Positions 15,699 to 18,595 of a stretch of DNA of 18,595 nucleotides are shown here, piece by piece; positions within the stretch are counted from its first letter, which is position 1, and the number at the start of each line of letters is the position of its first letter. The stretch is taken from contig DAITAL010000022.1 of NCBI GenBank assembly GCA_036824265.1, positions 1 to 18,595 on the forward strand. The letters are read 5' to 3'. The notes under the pieces are model-generated. The model saw nothing but the letters and a program-made list of their open reading frames with translations, was not told the origin of the DNA and searched no databases. The translations under genes and the position numbers were made by a program. This DNA is from JAAYZB01 sp937958685 (GTDB taxonomy: Bacteria > Bacillota_I > Bacilli_A > Izemoplasmatales > Hujiaoplasmataceae).

Positions 15699-17429
15699 AT
15701 GAGAAAGATCCTGATGCTGCTGGCTGCTGTGCTGATTGTCCTGCTCGGCGGTTGCACCGAATATTTGCCGACCTCCGGGACAACAACGGCAACGACCCAG
15801 ACGACAGCGATTACCGAATCCAGCCAGCCCACTTCCACCTTGACCGGAGTCACGACGGCAGCGACGATAACAACAACGACTGCAGCGCCAACGACCGTGA
15901 CGACCGCCCCGCAGACCGAGGCGACGACGATACCGGCAACCACTTTGCCGCCGCCGACAGCATCAACGACGATCACAACCACGATCAGCACCGCCAGATA
16001 TCAGACGATCGAGATCTACGGAATGAACGATTTCCATGGCGGTGCTTATACAGACCCCTCAATGATCGCGAAGATCGGTAATTTCCTGATCCAGCGCAAG
16101 GCATTGAACGAGGATGCGATCTTTCTCGCCCACGGAGACATGCTTCAAGGCACCGCCTTATCCAACTATTATTACGGTCTGCCAATCATCGAAGCCCTCA
16201 ATATCGCTGGCTTTTCCGGATTCACGATCGGCAATCACGAGTTCGATTGGGGCATCGAGATGGTGGGAGCCTACCGGGACGGCGATCCTGCTAACGGCGA
16301 GGCTGATTACCCGCTGCTCGCAGCCAACATCGTCTACACCGACACCCAAGAACTTTTGCCTTGGTTTGAACCGTATACGATCATCGAATCCGGTCCGGTC
16401 AGGATCGGCGTGATCGGCGTGATTGGCCCGCTGCAAGGCTCGATATCCGCCTCCAGGCTGACTAACATCACTTTCCTGGATCTTGTCAACACAGTCGCGG
16501 ATTACGCGCAATTCCTTAGAACCGAAGCAGATTGCGACATTGTCATCGTCTCCGCCCATGACTACAATTCCTATACGAACTACCAGTTGGCAAGCCTGAC
16601 CGGCAACAGCCGGATCGATGCCATCTTCAACGGCCATTCGCACACATCGGTCGCAGGCATTGTCCCCGGAACCAATGTGCCCTATGCGCAGGCCAGCAAC
16701 TACTCCAGTTCCCTGTTCACGAAAATCACCCTTGTTTACGACAACCAGATGCAGACTATCACCTCAGCCGGGGCTGAGGTCTTCCGGGAGGTGCAGCTAA
16801 CGACTGCCAACCCGGCCATCGATGCCATGCTGGGAGTTTTCTTGGGCGATGAGGATTATCAGAGTTTCGTCACCCATGTGCTGGCCACCGCCCAAGCAAG
16901 CTTCGGCCGCTCGGCGCTCGCTCCCTGGGGAGCTTCCGTCATCAGGGATTACGCCGGCGTCGATTTCGGCGTTGTCAATGGGGGTGGCTTCCGCGTCACC
17001 ATGGATCAGGGCGCCGTCACCAACGGCGATCTGGTCGTCATCTATCCTTTTGACAACACGATCAGGACCTGTGAGTTGACAGGACAGCAACTCACCGATT
17101 TCTACGCTTCCGCTCCGTATGATCTCTATTTTGACGATCAGGTCAGTTATAGCGGCGGCGTCCTCTACAAGAACGGCGTTCCCGTGGTTCTCAGCCAACT
17201 CTATACCGTCGGGGCGGTCGATTATGTCTTCGACAAGGACAATTTCATCTTCCTTGACGGCGAAAACATCACGACGACCCCGTACATGATGCGCGACCTT
17301 CTGGCCAACGATCTCGAGAATGCGATCGGCCAGTTCAATCCGGCCAACGGCACCAGTTTCACGCCGACGGTGCCAGTTGCGTATGATTATCACATTTCTC
17401 TTTTCAAAATCGCGGTAGTAGTGTTATAA
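15699..17429 (+). CDS. Lipoprotein 5'-nucleotidase / 2',3'-cyclic phosphodiesterase family phosphoesterase
   Basis: A 576-residue surface lipoprotein of the UshA/CpdB/YfkN-type family, likely to release phosphate and nucleosides from extracellular nucleotides using two metal ions. The signal peptide ends at LGGC (Cys19). Residues about 24-100 are a Thr-rich, low-complexity stalk. The metallophosphoesterase domain shows NDFHG (Asp111, His113), HGDMLQGT (Asp147), GNHEFD (Asn179, His180), SAHD (His287) and NGHSHT (His313, His315). The C-terminal nucleotidase domain shows NGGGFR (427-432) and YPFDN (449-453); its Phe451 and Asn453 match the base-stacking PFGN region of UshA. ATG 15699 is preferred over the GTG at 15678 because GAGG at 15689-15692 lies six bases upstream and the signal peptide then begins MRK. 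The gene has no T-tract terminator of its own. The exact substrate cannot be read from sequence. Confidence 0.9.
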   Translation: MRKILMLLAAVLIVLLGGCTEYLPTSGTTTATTQTTAITESSQPTSTLTGVTTAATITTTTAAPTTVTTAPQTEATTIPATTLPPPTASTTITTTISTARYQTIEIYGMNDFHGGAYTDPSMIAKIGNFLIQRKALNEDAIFLAHGDMLQGTALSNYYYGLPIIEALNIAGFSGFTIGNHEFDWGIEMVGAYRDGDPANGEADYPLLAANIVYTDTQELLPWFEPYTIIESGPVRIGVIGVIGPLQGSISASRLTNITFLDLVNTVADYAQFLRTEADCDIVIVSAHDYNSYTNYQLASLTGNSRIDAIFNGHSHTSVAGIVPGTNVPYAQASNYSSSLFTKITLVYDNQMQTITSAGAEVFREVQLTTANPAIDAMLGVFLGDEDYQSFVTHVLATAQASFGRSALAPWGASVIRDYAGVDFGVVNGGGFRVTMDQGAVTNGDLVVIYPFDNTIRTCELTGQQLTDFYASAPYDLYFDDQVSYSGGVLYKNGVPVVLSQLYTVGAVDYVFDKDNFIFLDGENITTTPYMMRDLLANDLENAIGQFNPANGTSFTPTVPVAYDYHISLFKIAVVVL

Positions 17430-17430
17430 T
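17403..17430 (+). promoter_or_regulatory. Probable tRNA promoter overlapping the nucleotidase stop codon
   Basis: A perfect TATAAT at 17425-17430 contains the TAA stop of the preceding gene (17427-17429). A -35-like TTCAAA lies at 17403-17408 with 16 bp spacing, inside the end of that gene. It is 40 bp upstream of the tRNA 5' end, leaving a transcribed leader of about 33 nt. Confidence 0.55.
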
Positions 17431-17444
17431 ATCTAAGGTGATTA

Positions 17445-17466
17445 GCGGCGGCCCCTGGCCGGCCGC
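17445..17466 (+). other. Very GC-rich hairpin in the tRNA leader
   Basis: GCGGCGGCC (445-453 of the 17 kb block), a CCT loop and GGCCGGCCGC form a nine-pair all-GC stem with one bulged G at 17461. There is no T tract, so it is not a standard intrinsic terminator. It ends four bases before the tRNA and could aid RNase P processing or slow transcription coming from the nucleotidase gene. Confidence 0.5.
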
Positions 17467-17470
17467 ATAC

Positions 17471-17546
17471 GGGACTGTAGCTCAGCTGGGAGAGCACCAC
17501 AATGGCATTGTGGGGGTCGCGAGTTCGATCCTCGTCAGTTCCACCA
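17471..17546 (+). tRNA. tRNA-Ala (anticodon GGC)
   Basis: The cloverleaf is complete over 76 nt. The acceptor GGGACTG pairs with CAGTTCC, including the G3-U70 wobble that marks alanine tRNAs. The D arm is GCTC/GAGC. The anticodon stem is CCACA/TGTGG with loop ATGGCAT, so the anticodon GGC is at 17504-17506 and reads GCC/GCU. The T arm is GCGAG, TTCGATC, CTCGT. The discriminator is A and CCA is encoded (17544-17546). Confidence 0.97.
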
Positions 17547-17554
17547 TCGCTGAT

Positions 17555-17587
17555 AAAAGCCGACTCTGCTGAGTGTCGGCTTTTTTT
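17555..17587 (+). terminator. Intrinsic terminator after tRNA-Ala
   Basis: AAAAGCCGAC (17555-17564) pairs with GTCGGCTTTT (17575-17584) across a ten-base loop, followed by T to 17587. It lies eight bases after the tRNA. Confidence 0.9.
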
Positions 17588-17615
17588 GTCTCCGGCGACA
17601 AAATCGCGTATCAGA

Positions 17616-17644
17616 TTGAAATTACGGTTAAAAATTGCTATACT
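17616..17644 (+). promoter_or_regulatory. Strong promoter with extended -10
   Basis: TTGAAA (17616-17621, five of six consensus) is followed after 17 bp by TATACT (17639-17644), preceded by TG at 17636-17637 as in extended -10 promoters. It is the best-matching promoter in the window and drives the membrane-protein gene at 17701. Confidence 0.8.
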
Positions 17645-17700
17645 AATAAAAAATACTGTTTGATTATCGATTGCTGATGAAGGAGATTGTCGCTGCGCTT

Positions 17701-18588
17701 ATGAACCGGAAACAAAGACTAGTCATGCTAATCGCCCTGCTGTTGGCCGTTTTGACCAGTTTGCCCATCATCCGCGCGGACATGTTCGCCAAGCCGACGA
17801 TGACGGTCACAATCCTTGGTGTCGCTGAGCCTTACTATTTTGATTTGCTCGTCTACCGCGAAGGCGAGGCGGAGGTTATGTCAGATTCGCATGTCGACGA
17901 AAGAATCGGCGGTTTCTACTATCGCGACGATTATCCGGAAAGCCTGAATGGCTTCAAAGATGAGGACGGATACGTTTCCTACCAATTGTATTGGGGTTCC
18001 CCCACGCACATCCATCTGGTATCATCCGAGACAATGATGCAAGTCTTTCGCGTCGGTTATTTTTCTCCGCCTTCCCGTTTCAAGATTGTCATCTACACCG
18101 AAGCCGGGGTCATGCTTACGTCAAAGATCATGGATCGCCGGCTATTCAATAGTGAGATGACCTTCGATTTGCGGGGGGTTGATCTGTCAGCAAGTCAGGT
18201 TGGCGTCGGCACGCTTGCCGAGTCCATCCCCTACGCCAGAATCGCGGGTGAGTTCATCCTTCGCTTGGCGGTGACCGTGCTGCTCGAAGTCGGCATCTTG
18301 TGGCTGTTCGGCTATCGGTGCAGGCGCAGCTATGCCCTTGTCGGCCTCGTCAACCTGCTCACCCAAGCGCTCTTGACCGCCGCGGTCCTAATGGGCGATT
18401 ACCTGTTTGGCGAGATCGTCGGGGCGATCATCATCCTGATCCTCGGCGAGTTTGTGGTGTTTTTGGCCGAAATGACGGTCTATGGCCTATGGCTGCGGGA
18501 AAAACGCATCAGGACCGCTGTCTTGTATGGCTTTGCGGCAAACCTTGTCTCGCTTTTCGCCAGCTTCTTTCTGCTGTTGCTCAACTAG
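17701..18588 (+). CDS. Unrecognised membrane protein with extracytoplasmic domain and C-terminal helices
   Basis: The family is not recognised. The 295-residue product starts MNRKQR, followed by a hydrophobic helix (about 8-24), a soluble domain of about 155 residues rich in Tyr, Phe and alternating hydrophobics (likely beta), then four hydrophobic segments near 186-205, 211-231, 236-265 and 273-294. The basic loops YRCRRS (205-210) and REKRIR (266-271) fit the inside, so the soluble domain would be outside. The start is uncertain. AAGGAG (17680-17685) is 15 bases from ATG 17701, longer than usual, while in-frame ATG 17677 and TTG 17671 have no ribosome binding site. It has its own promoter and follows the tRNA terminator. 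Seven bases remain after the stop, so no terminator is visible. Sensor, transporter accessory or envelope roles are all open. Confidence 0.75.
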   Translation: MNRKQRLVMLIALLLAVLTSLPIIRADMFAKPTMTVTILGVAEPYYFDLLVYREGEAEVMSDSHVDERIGGFYYRDDYPESLNGFKDEDGYVSYQLYWGSPTHIHLVSSETMMQVFRVGYFSPPSRFKIVIYTEAGVMLTSKIMDRRLFNSEMTFDLRGVDLSASQVGVGTLAESIPYARIAGEFILRLAVTVLLEVGILWLFGYRCRRSYALVGLVNLLTQALLTAAVLMGDYLFGEIVGAIIILILGEFVVFLAEMTVYGLWLREKRIRTAVLYGFAANLVSLFASFFLLLLN

Positions 18589-18595
18589 AGAAAAG

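Noticed and set aside
15647..15991. Val-rich minus-strand ORF
   Set aside because: It is the complement of the Thr-rich stalk codons (ACN to NGT) and lacks a start signal.
17445..17466. Rho-independent terminator of the nucleotidase gene
   Set aside because: The stem is strong but is followed by ATACGGG with no T run.
1..18595. TGA read as tryptophan (Mycoplasma code)
   Set aside because: The protease gene ends in TGA at a position followed at once by a terminator, Trp is TGG throughout, and no gene needs TGA readthrough.

Overview
The window reads as chromosome from a Bacillota-type bacterium. It has TATAAT-type promoters, strong AGGAGG-like ribosome binding sites, intrinsic terminators with T tracts, lipoprotein signal peptides, and a tRNA with an encoded CCA. 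Base composition is moderate to slightly GC-rich. TGA is used as a stop and Trp is TGG, so this is not the Mycoplasma/Spiroplasma code. I saw no LPXTG sorting signals. A wall-poor or deep-branching Bacilli or Mollicutes-like lineage (Izemoplasma/Acholeplasma-like) is possible, but this is a guess.

Layout: (1) The left edge has a possible gene end (to 78) and a bidirectional terminator. (2) 101-976 on the minus strand encodes a trypsin-like (S1C) lipoprotein protease, divergent from the next gene. (3) 1117-10890 encodes a giant protein of 3257 residues: an N-terminal four-helix membrane domain resembling CvpA, then about 32 tandem units of about 90 residues, then a 55-residue cap. (4) 11040-15581 encodes a 1513-residue paralogue with the same membrane domain, the same outer repeats and the same cap, but only about 13 units. 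(5) 15699-17429 encodes a lipoprotein 5'-nucleotidase-family phosphoesterase on a Thr-rich stalk. (6) 17471-17546 is tRNA-Ala(GGC). (7) 17701-18588 encodes an unrecognised membrane protein with an extracytoplasmic domain.

Almost every gene has its own promoter and terminator, so this is a cluster of separate transcription units, not an operon. The protein-coding genes share a theme of the cell envelope: two lipoproteins and three membrane proteins. By the positive-inside rule the giant repeat arrays should lie outside the membrane. They have a nested repeat structure: monomers of about 85-97 residues, plus two separate dimer-level expansions with exact DNA periods of 558 and 531 bp. The pair of repeat proteins is the most interesting part of the window. 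I do not recognise the repeat as a named family.
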